From the NCBI GenBank assembly GCA_001603115.1, contig LVBG01000010.1, forward strand, positions 61,717 to 125,716: a stretch of 64,000 nt of DNA, written 5' to 3'. The notes beneath the pieces are model-generated. The model did not search any database. It was not told the DNA's origin and worked only from the letters and a program-made list of their open reading frames with translations. The DNA is from Spirochaetales bacterium Spiro_05. Its GTDB lineage: Bacteria; Spirochaetota; Spirochaetia; Sphaerochaetales; Sphaerochaetaceae. Below are positions 42,950-51,899 of this stretch, piece by piece (positions within the stretch are counted from its first letter, which is position 1; every line of letters starts with the position of its first letter). The position numbers and the translations under genes are program-made.

Positions 42950-44527
42950 CTAGTTGAGCAGGTTGTTCTCCTTGGCAAAGGCAACGCCCTTGTCATTCCA
43001 GTCCTGGCCGCCGAGACTCTTGAACTCATCGATCCACTTGTTCCAGTTGTCCCTGGTAAGGGAGCGCTTGCCGGTGATGAACTCACTCAGACCCTGCTCA
43101 TAGAAACGCTTGAGGTCTGCATTAGGAATCGGAAGGGTATCCGAACCGACTGCAGGGGTCCACTTCTTGGTCTGCATGACACGCAGGACATCGAGAGCAG
43201 ACATCTCTTTCTTGCTGGTTGCAGTGATGTACTTCGGATAACGGGCATACAGCTCGATATCGCCGTTGTAGAACACCATGTTGCGCAGCTGGGTGACGGT
43301 CTGTCCGCCGGGTGCGCTGAATGCAAGATCGGGATTGGGGAGATTGGCTGCAACAGGAATACCATTGGCATCCTTGGTATAGTTCACTCCTTCAACACCC
43401 CAACCGAGGAGGTAGTAACCTTCGTCGGAAGCCATCCATTCGAGCAACGCTGCAATCTTGTCCTTCTTGCCTTCCTTCACAGCCTTTGCGCTGATGGCAT
43501 AGATGCGGAAGCCGGCAGTATAGGGACCGATCGAGGCATGACCCTTCGGACCGGTAGGAGGATCGATGATGATCCACTCGCCGTTGGGGAAGTTCTTGTC
43601 GAACGGAGCGTAGTTGGCCTGGGCGGCGAATGCTGCATTCTGCTCGCGCATGATGCCGAAACGTCCCTGCTTCCATGCTGCACGGAAGTCGTCCTTCTTG
43701 TAGGCAAGCCAGTTCGGATCGATGATCCCTTCATCAGCCATCTGCTTGAGCAGACTCATGGCATCGAAGAACTCGGGCTTGAGAATGTTCAGTCCGGCAT
43801 TGGAAGCGGTCATGTTCCAGGTTCCATCTACGCCGAAAGCTCCGAAGATCGGCTCAAGGCGGCGCCCGGGCCATGCTTCATAGTTGTTGATCTCCTGGAA
43901 GGCTCCATACCCATAGGTATCATGCTTGCCGTTGCCATCAGGATCGTTGAAAGTGAAGGCACGCATGACGGCAAGCAACTCATCGGTTGTCTTGGGCACA
44001 GAAAGGCCAAGCTTGTCCAGCCAGTCCTTGCGGATCAGAAGACCTTCGTTCTTGTTGATGGAACCTGGGTCTGCCAGACCGTAGGTCTTTCCGTTGAAAC
44101 GGGCATGACTGCGGCTGACCTCATCATAATGCTTTGCCGTACGGATCGGCATCTTCTCATACAGGTCGTCGACAGGAGCCACCAGGCCCTGGGGAACCAG
44201 GCGGGTCAGAACATCCCGGCGGACCATGAACAGGTCGGGAAGGTTGTTGGCGGCAGCTGCTGCCTGGACCTTCACGTCCTGGTCGCTCTCATTCGAAGGC
44301 AGAGCGGTCAGCTTGAGATCGATGTTGAGCTTGTCCTTGATGATCTGAAAGCCTACCCAATCGGCAGGAGGCGGTCCAGCTTCGGTGATAGCAGCACCAT
44401 ACCACAGTTCAATGGTGGTAGGACCGCTGGCCTTTGCCTGATCAGCGGTGCCCTGGCTGAACAGGGGCAGGCTGACGAGGGACAGCAACGCAACGAGTGC
44501 GATGCAAACAGTACACGTTCTCTTCAT
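42950..44527 (-). CDS. Oligosaccharide ABC binding protein (LplA/YtcQ type)
   Basis: A 525-residue exported family-1 binding protein. Signal peptide MKRTCTVCIALVALLSLVSLPLFSQG, then IELWYGAAITEAG, a long first lobe with LPDLFMVRRDVLTRL, and FNDPDGNGKHDTYGYG (a calcium-binding-like loop found in this subgroup). The size above 500 and the pairing with two permeases and GH105 point to rhamnogalacturonan- or pectin-derived oligosaccharides. AAGGAGG precedes the ATG. Confidence 0.9.
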   Translation of the reverse strand: MKRTCTVCIALVALLSLVSLPLFSQGTADQAKASGPTTIELWYGAAITEAGPPPADWVGFQIIKDKLNIDLKLTALPSNESDQDVKVQAAAAANNLPDLFMVRRDVLTRLVPQGLVAPVDDLYEKMPIRTAKHYDEVSRSHARFNGKTYGLADPGSINKNEGLLIRKDWLDKLGLSVPKTTDELLAVMRAFTFNDPDGNGKHDTYGYGAFQEINNYEAWPGRRLEPIFGAFGVDGTWNMTASNAGLNILKPEFFDAMSLLKQMADEGIIDPNWLAYKKDDFRAAWKQGRFGIMREQNAAFAAQANYAPFDKNFPNGEWIIIDPPTGPKGHASIGPYTAGFRIYAISAKAVKEGKKDKIAALLEWMASDEGYYLLGWGVEGVNYTKDANGIPVAANLPNPDLAFSAPGGQTVTQLRNMVFYNGDIELYARYPKYITATSKKEMSALDVLRVMQTKKWTPAVGSDTLPIPNADLKRFYEQGLSEFITGKRSLTRDNWNKWIDEFKSLGGQDWNDKGVAFAKENNLLN

Positions 44528-44588
44528 AACAAATCCTCCTTATGAATTACCAAATACACATATGCTCGAAGCAAAGCTGGCAGCAGGG

Positions 44589-45512
44589 TTACCCCTTGAC
44601 GCTTCCCAGCAGAGTTCCCTTGGTGAAATACTTTTGGATGAACGGATAGGCGATGACCATCGGAATGGCGCTCATGAAGACCGATGCAGCCTTGATGGCG
44701 GCAATCGGTGCATCCCCGAAGGCGCTCACCTCAACATACTCGTTCATACCACTGGCCATCAGGATGTTGCGAAGCAGGATCGGAAGCGGCTGCAACTGGT
44801 TGTTGTTCAAATAGAGCATGGCATGGAAGAAGTCGTTCCAGAAAGAAACCCCGTAGAAGAGGCCGATGGTCATGATGATCGCCTTGGAAAGCGGGAGGAT
44901 CACCAGCATCAGAACCTGGATTTCGGTTGCCCCGTCTATGCGTGCCGACTCTTTCAGCTCGTTGGGGATGCCTTCAAAGAAAGAGCGCATGATCAGGCAG
45001 TTGTAGGTGCTGATCGCCCCGGGCAGGAAGACTGCTGCGAGCTTGTCGATGAGCCCAAGGTTTGTTACCAGCAAGTAGGATGGAATCATTCCCACGTTGA
45101 ACACATACGGGATGATGATCAAAAGGTTCAGATAGCGTCTACCGGGAAGCGTGTGGATCGAAAGCACATACGCAAGCGGGATGGTCAGAAGCAAGGCGGT
45201 GACCACGCCCCCAATCAAGATTTTCACGCTGTTGCCGAAGGCCAACACAAAGCCTGCATTCCCCAAGAGCGCCTTGTACGCTGCATTTGACCACTGCCAA
45301 GGGGCCAGAAACATGCCTTGCAAGTTGTTGCCGATGTAATCGTTCGGCCTGAAGGAGAGGGTGATCGTACTCCACAGGGGAACTGCGATGATAACCAACA
45401 GCACCATCAGAAAGATATCCACCACCAAGTTGAAGCTATGGTCAGCTGCAGTGGGCCTGACTGCTACTGAAGTGAAACGTCCCTTAGGTTTCTTATTCTT
45501 CTGTTCCATCAT
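44589..45512 (-). CDS. Oligosaccharide ABC permease (LplC/YtcP type)
   Basis: A 307-residue MalG-like permease with six membrane segments; the coupling motif EGIPNELKESARIDGATEIQVLMLVILPLSKA (EAA loop) is near residue 185. The protein ends TLLGSVKG, the C-terminus typical of this subgroup. Two adjacent ATGs follow GGAGACGG; the first is given. An ATPase gene is absent, as usual for this group, which shares a general ATPase encoded elsewhere. Confidence 0.9.
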   Translation of the reverse strand: MMEQKNKKPKGRFTSVAVRPTAADHSFNLVVDIFLMVLLVIIAVPLWSTITLSFRPNDYIGNNLQGMFLAPWQWSNAAYKALLGNAGFVLAFGNSVKILIGGVVTALLLTIPLAYVLSIHTLPGRRYLNLLIIIPYVFNVGMIPSYLLVTNLGLIDKLAAVFLPGAISTYNCLIMRSFFEGIPNELKESARIDGATEIQVLMLVILPLSKAIIMTIGLFYGVSFWNDFFHAMLYLNNNQLQPLPILLRNILMASGMNEYVEVSAFGDAPIAAIKAASVFMSAIPMVIAYPFIQKYFTKGTLLGSVKG

Positions 45513-45519
45513 CCGTCTC

Positions 45520-46443
45520 CTAAAAAAGTGGGTTGCCGCCGAAGCGTTTTACCAGGCGGTTTGAACCAAGGATCAGGAACATCCCGATGACTCCCTTGAA
45601 CAAGCCGACTGCGGTGGCAAGGCCAAACTGGAACTCCAGAAGCCCTTGACGATAGACCCAGGTGTCGATGATATCGGCAACCGAAAGCACCGGTGTCGAA
45701 TAGAGCATGAAGATTTGGTTGAACCCTGCATCGAGGATGGTACCCAAACGAAGCAGAACCACTATCAGGATAACCGGCCGGATGGAAGGCAGGGTGATGT
45801 AGCGAACCCGCTGCCAGGAGTTGGCTCCTTCCACCAGGGCAGCCTCAAAGAGTGAGGGGTCTATGCCCATGAGAGCGGCGATGAAGATGATGGCACTCCA
45901 ACCCATCTCTTTCCATGCATCACTGAGAATGACAATCCACGGGAACGCATCGGTATTGGTGAGAAAGTCGATCGGCTTGCCGCCAAACATCTTGATGATA
46001 TCGTTGAGGATGCCGTCACCGGGGGCAAGAAGGGCAAGCAGGATTCCGTACATGATTACCCAGGAGAGGAAGTGGGGAAGATAGGCCAGTGTCTGCACTA
46101 TCTTGCGCAGATGGGGTCGGTTGCTCTCATAGATGGCAATCGCAAGGATGATGGCCAGCGGAAGGCTGAAGATCAGCTTGCCGAAACTGTACATCAGGGT
46201 ATTGCGCAGCAACTCCACAAAGTAGTAGGAGTTGATGAACGTCCTGAAGTGCTCAAACCCAATCCAGCTGCTTCCGAGCACCCCATCCAGGGCCATGTAG
46301 TCCTTGAATGCAATCTGCCCATTGAAGATGGGGATATACTTGAAAATGATGTAATAAACAAAGGGGACAGCAAGCAATACATAGACAGACCTATGTCGCT
46401 TGATCTCCCGGATCAGTTGTTTGGTGCCGCTCTTTTGTACCAT
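45520..46443 (-). CDS. Oligosaccharide ABC permease (LplB/YteP type)
   Basis: A 307-residue MalF-like permease with six membrane segments. It has the subgroup start IKRHRSVYVLLAVPFVYYIIFKYIPIFNGQIAFKDY and the EAA loop EAALVEGANSWQRVRYITLPSIRPVI. The sequence before the ATG at 46443 has only a weak ribosome site, and the leader 46444-46594 contains a possible AGGGAGG/CCTCCCT pairing (46497-46503 with 46545-46551). It is first of the importer/GH105 operon. Confidence 0.9.
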   Translation of the reverse strand: MVQKSGTKQLIREIKRHRSVYVLLAVPFVYYIIFKYIPIFNGQIAFKDYMALDGVLGSSWIGFEHFRTFINSYYFVELLRNTLMYSFGKLIFSLPLAIILAIAIYESNRPHLRKIVQTLAYLPHFLSWVIMYGILLALLAPGDGILNDIIKMFGGKPIDFLTNTDAFPWIVILSDAWKEMGWSAIIFIAALMGIDPSLFEAALVEGANSWQRVRYITLPSIRPVILIVVLLRLGTILDAGFNQIFMLYSTPVLSVADIIDTWVYRQGLLEFQFGLATAVGLFKGVIGMFLILGSNRLVKRFGGNPLF

Positions 46444-46594
46444 ATCCGTTTGCAACCTCGCATGTTCAGCATAGGTCAGGGCCAACGGACAATGCAGGGA
46501 GGCTCTTGTACTTTTCCGACATTTTTCTCGGATTTTTCCAAAAACCTCCCTCTTTGATATCGTCTGATCGGTATGATTTACTCCATTTCTGTTC

Positions 46595-47134
46595 TCAAGA
46601 ACGGGAAAGCTTCCGATAGTGCAAGAAGAAACGCACAAAGATATAGAGGTAGAAGACGAATAACACCACATAGGAGTAAAAGAAGAAAGAGTGGAGAGAG
46701 CCATCGCGCTGACTGGCCTGCAGGAAGGTCTGGGGCAGGATGACCAACGCAAAGAGCACAACCAAAGGGATCATGCGGCTCTTGAATACACGGCGCATCA
46801 TATCCAGGCGGGAAGCATCATCACAAAAGATGCTCTCCTGTTGTTGCATCGCTTTCATCGGTTTTCTGAAATAGGAATACCCCATGTAGGAGAACAGGTA
46901 TTCCCATCCGCAGTCCCTGAAAATCTGCACATAGGAGTGAAGTTCCTTCCTCCCTTCCTCATTGAAATCCAATTGGTAGACCACCTCTTCGGGCTCGCAG
47001 GCCTCAAAGAGGTAGATGCCAGGTAAATACACAGAAACCAACTTCCAACCCTGTCTGTGCTGTTCCTGTAAAAAAAGACCCTCCCGCTCATACTCAGGGA
47101 TTGTGAAAAACCTCACCATCACTCTCTTTTTCAT
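46595..47134 (-). CDS. DUF2812 membrane protein
   Basis: A 179-residue protein. The N-terminal part (RVMVRFFTIPEYEREGLFLQEQHRQGWKLV... YQLDF... FRDCGWEYLFSYMGYSYFRKP) matches DUF2812, and two membrane segments follow (about residues 120-165). DUF2812 genes usually sit beside PadR regulators, as here. The third of three consecutive ATGs is given because it has the best distance from GGAGG. The pair may respond to envelope stress or drugs; this is not shown. Confidence 0.82.
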   Translation of the reverse strand: MKKRVMVRFFTIPEYEREGLFLQEQHRQGWKLVSVYLPGIYLFEACEPEEVVYQLDFNEEGRKELHSYVQIFRDCGWEYLFSYMGYSYFRKPMKAMQQQESIFCDDASRLDMMRRVFKSRMIPLVVLFALVILPQTFLQASQRDGSLHSFFFYSYVVLFVFYLYIFVRFFLHYRKLSRS

Positions 47135-47136
47135 CA

Positions 47137-47448
47137 TCATACCTCCTCCATATTCCGATACAACCGAATGATCCTCTCCTTCTCCAAGGCAAGCACTTCA
47201 CGTCCCAGGTCGGTGATCTGGTAGATCTTGCGCTTCTCCTCCTCGCGGATCAAAGCTATCAGCCTATCCTTTTCCATCTTGGAAAGACTTCCGTACATGG
47301 TGCCGGGGCTGAGCAGAATGGTCCCATCAGTCAACTCCTTCACCTTTTGGACAATCCCATAGCCATGCATAGGCTGTTGGAGGCAAAGCAAGATGTAAAA
47401 CCCTGTTTCGGTCATGGGAACGTACACTTTTCTGATATGAGTATCCAT
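47137..47448 (-). CDS. PadR-family transcriptional regulator
   Basis: A 103-residue winged-helix protein: LCLQQPMHGYGIVQKVKELTDGTILLSPGTMYGSLSKMEKDRLIALIREEEKRKIYQITDLGREVL is the PadR domain, with short flanking helices for dimerisation. It overlaps the DUF2812 gene by a few bases. ATCGC...GCGAT palindromes in its upstream region overlap the -10 box, consistent with autorepression. Confidence 0.9.
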   Translation of the reverse strand: MDTHIRKVYVPMTETGFYILLCLQQPMHGYGIVQKVKELTDGTILLSPGTMYGSLSKMEKDRLIALIREEEKRKIYQITDLGREVLALEKERIIRLYRNMEEV

Positions 47449-47459
47449 GCAACCACCTT

Positions 47460-47685
47460 ACATCGCGATGCTATACATCGCACTGCGATATACTAGTGCT
47501 GAGAACTCCTCTTTGTCAAGCACAGCTGCAATGGTTATTCGCCTGTTGAACGGATCTTGGTAGGTGCACAACACATCGCGATGCTATACATCGCACTGCG
47601 ATATACTAGTGCTGAGAACTCCTCTGTGTCAAGCACAGCTGCAATGGTTATTCGCCTGTTGAACGGATCTTGGTAGGTGCACAAC
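47460..47685. repeat. 113-bp tandem duplication of the padR promoter region
   Basis: Copies at 47460-47572 and 47573-47685 differ at only one base (CTTTGTC versus CTGTGTC). Each copy contains a minus-strand promoter (TTGACA, 18 bases, TAGTAT; first copy 47514-47519 and 47490-47495), the palindromes ATCGCGAT and ATCGCACTGCGAT, and 38 bases equal to the 3' end of the hybrid AraC gene. So padR has two promoters and two operator sets, and a spare AraC tail lies outside the gene. Confidence 0.95.
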
Positions 47686-50600
47686 CCTTGATCTTCCGAA
47701 AGACCCTGCAAAAGTATGCTTGGTCCTGGAAACCCGTCTGGCTTGCCACCTCATTGATGGTGAGGGTGGACTCCTTGAGCAGGATGGTGGCCAGATAGAT
47801 CCGGTAACGATTCAGATACTCCCAAGGTGAGAGGCCGAGTTCCTTACGGAATATCCTGGTAAGATAGTCCTCACTGACGTGCACAGCCTCAGAGAGTTGC
47901 CACCTCGAGACAGCCTTGGTTGCATGCTCGGCCAAAAAGACCACAGCACGCTTCACCAAAGCCCCGGTAAGAGGGGGAAGCACTTCGCCGCTGGTGTAGA
48001 GCGTAATCAGGCGGGTTTCGAACTCCCTGCTCTCCTCCACGCACCGGTGGGTGATGATGAGCCTGGGTATCAGGCTCAGCTGCTCCGCCTCATCCCGCCT
48101 CCAGCTCTCCCTGATCAGGACAATCGGGGCGCTGGTGATTCTGCGCACTTGCTCATAGAGCAAAGGATCGAAGACATCACTGACCAAAAGACCGATATGT
48201 TGGGTGCGGACAATGTCCAACACCTCTTCATGGGTACAGTGCTGGATGTGCTCGATGACCGGGACATCAGGAAATGAAGCGCCCACAACCAACAGCAAGC
48301 CCAGAGCCGAGGCTTCTCTTGGGACGGAGGAGAGCGCAGCATGCAGACTCTCATGGTTGGATGGGGCATGGAAACAGGCTAGCGCTGTCTTGGATAGTTG
48401 GCTATGCCTGGAAAGCAGGTTCAAGGCAAGCTCGAGCTCCGCATCCTTGCGCCTTCCATCCCAGGCGAGCAGTCCTCCCTCAAGCTGGCTGATTGTGCTC
48501 CTGTTAAGATTTGATACTCTGAAGAGTGTAACCGGGCCAAGCTCGGAAAAGACAGGAGGGACTTCTGTCTCCGCCTCTGAGGCAAGATAGAAAACCTGGC
48601 TACCCAGAACCGGAAGGCTTTCAGGGCCAAGACCGGGCCAACTGAGCCGGAACTGGATTGAGTTGCCCTTGAGGGTTACCAAGCCGCCGCTCATCAGCAC
48701 AATGCGTTGTGCCAAAGAGAGACTGGGGTCTTGTTTTCCCATGGATGCCTTCCACGTCCCGATTGAGGAAGCGAAGGTACACTCAACACCCTCCACTAAA
48801 AGACGGACCGTAAGGTGAGCTTCACCACCCTCTTTGCGGATATGGTTGCAGACAATGGCGAACGCCTGTTTCAAACGCATCACATCGCCCAGCAGCGTAG
48901 GAAGATCTGAAGGCCCATGATACTGCAGGGTGTTTGCCCGCACTTGATCCGTGAAAAGCTCATCCAGATGATAGGTTCTCATCTCAAGTTCCAGCTCTCC
49001 GGTATGGGAGAGCGAGAGGTCCAGGAGGTGGGTTGCCGATCGTATCTGCTCTCCCACTTGATCCTGCAGATTCGGGTCGCTGTTTTGGATCAGTGAGAGG
49101 ATACTCTCCAGTGGGGTTCTCAGCCCCTCCCCGACATTGGCAAAGAACTCGGAGCGGGCACGCTGGGCCTTCTCCGCATCTTCCCGTGCACGGTTGGCGG
49201 CATCGAGGAGGAAGGCTCCCTTGAGCGCGGAGCTGAGAGAGGTACGCAGCTCTTCCATGACACCACCATTGAACAGGCTCGTCCCGATGACCAGGTAGCC
49301 AAGCGGCTGGTTGTCCATGAATAAGCTTTCCACCACATAGACGCCACTCTCCATCTGCTGTTTCAGCGATGGGGGAAGCAAGAGATGCTTGGCAAAACGT
49401 TGCTGCTCGCCTATGATCAGAGATCCGCTGTATCCTCCAAGAAACATACTCTCCCTATCATCTTTATAGAGGACCAAGAAGCAAGCTTCCAACCCAAGGG
49501 TAAGCAGGTGTTTTGCCAGGAGGGCTGGAATGGCGGACACTTCACGTACGCCCAAGAGGTCGCATTTGAGCTCGTCCAACCGCTTCGCCTGCAGGGAAAG
49601 ACGGTAGGCATGCTCGTGTGCCACCAGGTCCCGCTGGCGTAAGAAGAGATCTCGGATGGGAGCTGAGTATTCACGTAAAAAGTGTGCATCTGCATGGAAC
49701 AGCTCAAACCAGTGCAGGGCTTCGGAAAGGAGGTTTGGATCCCCTCCACGATCAAGAAATCGATAGGAAAAGCGCTCAAGTAGGGAGATATCGGGATCAT
49801 TGCCGGTATACAGCAGCTGAGAGACTTCCTCTTGGTACTCTTCAGCAACGGTGAAACTTTGCAAGAGCCAGGCGAGGTAGGATTGCTTGGTTCCCACCAT
49901 AGCCCGTGCTTGCCCTTCGGTCCCCAAGGAGTAGACACAGCCACAAGAGCGCCTGACCACCAAAGCAGAAGGCAGCAGGATGTCGAAGCACGAGGCTTTC
50001 TGCCCATCCAGAAGATTCTCCAACAGTGTCCAACTCATCCTTGCAAGCTCATTCACCGGCATCCTTGCCGTGGTGCAGGGAACGCGAAGAAGATGGCTCT
50101 CGCTGCTGTCATTGTAGCCGACGATGCGCACATCCTCGGGTATCTGGTAGCCTGCATTCTGCAATTGCTTGCCGGCATCGAACATCATCATGTCACTGGA
50201 GCAGGCAAGGGTATCGAAATCCCGTCCCGGAACAAGACCACGCTCCACGAGCAGTTGATCCATCGCCTTTGCCCCCTCGGTCCAGGGAAAGGGGTCACTG
50301 ACCAGCTTGGCATCGAACACCAGACCTGTCTGGTCCAAGGTATCGCAATACGCACGGTACCGATCCTGTGCCGAGTAGTGGTTTTCCGGTCCTCTGATGA
50401 AGGCAATGCGTTTTCCCTGGTGTTTGGTGATGCAGTGTAGGATTACCGCCTGGACTCCCGAATAAGCATCAAAAGAGACCACCGGACAGCCTCCTTGCTT
50501 GATTCCGATGGAGACCAAAGGAAGTGGGGAGAAGGTGGAGAGAAAGCTCTGTACTTCAGTGAAGCCAACCGAACCGGTAAGAGCGGAAGCCCAGGTAATG

Positions 50601-50815
50601 ACACCATCCACATTGTCCGGATTCACCAGCGAGTAGATGCTGTTGCGAAGATACTCCTGCCCTTCCTGACACTCAAGCCGGCCTCCGGGAAAAACAAAGA
50701 GGGAGGAACCCGAGCGTTGGGCAAGACGGGCAATCTCGGACCAGAGCCCATTGGAGGCCCCGGTATGGATGGAGGCGAGCACAAGGCCCAAGGTTGGGGG
50801 AAGGCGATCGGTCAC
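47648..50815 (-). CDS. Hybrid AraC-family regulator with LacI-type sensor and degenerate kinase core
   Basis: A 1055-residue cytoplasmic protein with no membrane segment. In order: a LacI/periplasmic-binding-type sugar sensor (about 5-290; GVITWASALTG, GKRIAFIRGPENH, DVRIVGYNDS), a GAF-like region (about 420-530), a histidine-kinase-like helix pair (FFANVGEGLRTPLESI near 557-572, where the usual phosphoacceptor His is Glu), a decayed ATPase region (about 600-740), a receiver-like region (about 830-930) and a C-terminal AraC HTH (about 955-1050; INEVASQTGFQDQAYFCRVFRKIKG). It is not a working kinase as far as can be seen. GTG at 50815 follows AAGGAG. It lies between the pectin and galacturonate operons. 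Confidence 0.85.
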   Translation of the reverse strand: MTDRLPPTLGLVLASIHTGASNGLWSEIARLAQRSGSSLFVFPGGRLECQEGQEYLRNSIYSLVNPDNVDGVITWASALTGSVGFTEVQSFLSTFSPLPLVSIGIKQGGCPVVSFDAYSGVQAVILHCITKHQGKRIAFIRGPENHYSAQDRYRAYCDTLDQTGLVFDAKLVSDPFPWTEGAKAMDQLLVERGLVPGRDFDTLACSSDMMMFDAGKQLQNAGYQIPEDVRIVGYNDSSESHLLRVPCTTARMPVNELARMSWTLLENLLDGQKASCFDILLPSALVVRRSCGCVYSLGTEGQARAMVGTKQSYLAWLLQSFTVAEEYQEEVSQLLYTGNDPDISLLERFSYRFLDRGGDPNLLSEALHWFELFHADAHFLREYSAPIRDLFLRQRDLVAHEHAYRLSLQAKRLDELKCDLLGVREVSAIPALLAKHLLTLGLEACFLVLYKDDRESMFLGGYSGSLIIGEQQRFAKHLLLPPSLKQQMESGVYVVESLFMDNQPLGYLVIGTSLFNGGVMEELRTSLSSALKGAFLLDAANRAREDAEKAQRARSEFFANVGEGLRTPLESILSLIQNSDPNLQDQVGEQIRSATHLLDLSLSHTGELELEMRTYHLDELFTDQVRANTLQYHGPSDLPTLLGDVMRLKQAFAIVCNHIRKEGGEAHLTVRLLVEGVECTFASSIGTWKASMGKQDPSLSLAQRIVLMSGGLVTLKGNSIQFRLSWPGLGPESLPVLGSQVFYLASEAETEVPPVFSELGPVTLFRVSNLNRSTISQLEGGLLAWDGRRKDAELELALNLLSRHSQLSKTALACFHAPSNHESLHAALSSVPREASALGLLLVVGASFPDVPVIEHIQHCTHEEVLDIVRTQHIGLLVSDVFDPLLYEQVRRITSAPIVLIRESWRRDEAEQLSLIPRLIITHRCVEESREFETRLITLYTSGEVLPPLTGALVKRAVVFLAEHATKAVSRWQLSEAVHVSEDYLTRIFRKELGLSPWEYLNRYRIYLATILLKESTLTINEVASQTGFQDQAYFCRVFRKIKGCAPTKIRSTGE

Positions 50816-50864
50816 GGCAAGACTCCTTGCAAGGCTGTACAACTATAGCATAGGTTTTTGTCGC

Positions 50865-50912
50865 TTGACAGCGTTACAGAGAGAAGTATATCATTTGGAA
50901 CGATGTTTCAAT
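50865..50912 (+). promoter_or_regulatory. Promoter and KdgR-like operator before the galacturonate operon
   Basis: TTGACA (50865-50870), 16 bases, TATATC (50887-50892), then TTTGGAACGATGTTTCAAT (50894-50912) at the likely transcription start. The same 19-mer with two changes occurs at 63908-63926 between kdgK and eda. Enterobacterial KdgR sites are similar (GAAAC...GTTTC cores). Confidence 0.7.
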
Positions 50913-51874
50913 TTCAATCAATCGAGGCAGGGCTCAGGAGCCTGAACTATCGTTTGGAACGGATTATGCCGGTCCTCACCCCCAGCGGGGTGATCCTAGG
51001 GCTCCTCCTGGGTTCGCTCATCTCGTGGATGAAACCCTCGGTTTCCTACCTCTTCGCCTTCATCACCTTCAGCGGTGCCCTGGGCATCAGCTCGCAGGAC
51101 TTTTTCAAGGTCATCCGCAAGCCCAAAGCCATTTTTGTTTTCCTCTTTGGAACCAACCTCATCATGCCGCTCATCTCTTGGAGTTTGGCAAACCTCCTCT
51201 TTCCCAACCAGAGTGAGGTGATTACCGGCTTTGTCCTGCTCATGGCCATCCCCACCGCCTTGACAGGCTACATCTGGTCAGGCATCTACAAGGGCAGCGA
51301 GGCGCTCTCTCTTACCCTGATTCTCGTCTCGACCCTGCTTGCTCCCCTACTCACTCCCCTGACAGTTCGCATCCTTGCACGAACTTCGGTGCAGATAGAT
51401 GTGACGGGTATGATGATCAGCCTGCTTCTGATGGTCGTACTTCCCTCGATGGCAGGCATCCTGATCAACAACTTCACCAAGGCCAAGGTAACCGAGCATG
51501 TTTCCCCCTGCCTCAGGCCGTTCTCCAAGATTGCCCTCTTTCTGATCATCGGCATCAACACTTCCCAGATAGCTGACCGGCTCATCTCCAACGCATCGCT
51601 CACCTATCTGCCCATCGCCTTGCTGTGTGCCTTTCTTGCCGCGCTGGGATACCCGCTCTCCAATGCCCTGGGCAAGATGGCAGGACTTTTGGAACCAGAA
51701 CGCAAGAGTCTCACCTTCGCCTCCTCACTGAGAAACATCAGTGCAGCCTTGGTATTGGCAATCGACTATTTTCCGGCCGAAACGGCCCTTCCCGTCATTT
51801 TGAGCATCGTGTTCCAGCAGACGACCTGTGCCATTATGGCCTATCTTCTGTACGGAAGGAAAAAACCCGTATAA
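50903..51874 (+). CDS. BASS-family (bile acid:sodium symporter-like) transporter
   Basis: A membrane protein of about 323 residues with some ten hydrophobic segments. VLTPSGVILGLLLGSLISW, GALGISSQDFF and MAIPTALTGYIWSGIYKGSEALSLTLILVSTLLAPLLTP match the BASS superfamily. Its place at the head of the uxaB-uxaA-uxaC-iclR operon, under the KdgR-like operator, suggests it imports galacturonate or a related keto-acid, which I infer. The start is uncertain: the ATG at 50903 lies at the transcription start; one at 50966 (MPVLTPSG) is an alternative. Confidence 0.75.
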   Translation: MFQFQSIEAGLRSLNYRLERIMPVLTPSGVILGLLLGSLISWMKPSVSYLFAFITFSGALGISSQDFFKVIRKPKAIFVFLFGTNLIMPLISWSLANLLFPNQSEVITGFVLLMAIPTALTGYIWSGIYKGSEALSLTLILVSTLLAPLLTPLTVRILARTSVQIDVTGMMISLLLMVVLPSMAGILINNFTKAKVTEHVSPCLRPFSKIALFLIIGINTSQIADRLISNASLTYLPIALLCAFLAALGYPLSNALGKMAGLLEPERKSLTFASSLRNISAALVLAIDYFPAETALPVILSIVFQQTTCAIMAYLLYGRKKPV

Positions 51875-51899
51875 ACACCCCAAAAGAGGAGAAATCAGT

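Noticed and set aside
47460..47685. CRISPR or integration site explanation for the direct repeat
   Set aside because: Only two long contiguous copies without spacers, containing promoter and gene-end sequence; a simple tandem duplication fits.
47648..50815. Active hybrid histidine kinase
   Set aside because: The expected phosphoacceptor His is Glu and clear N and G boxes of the ATPase are not visible.
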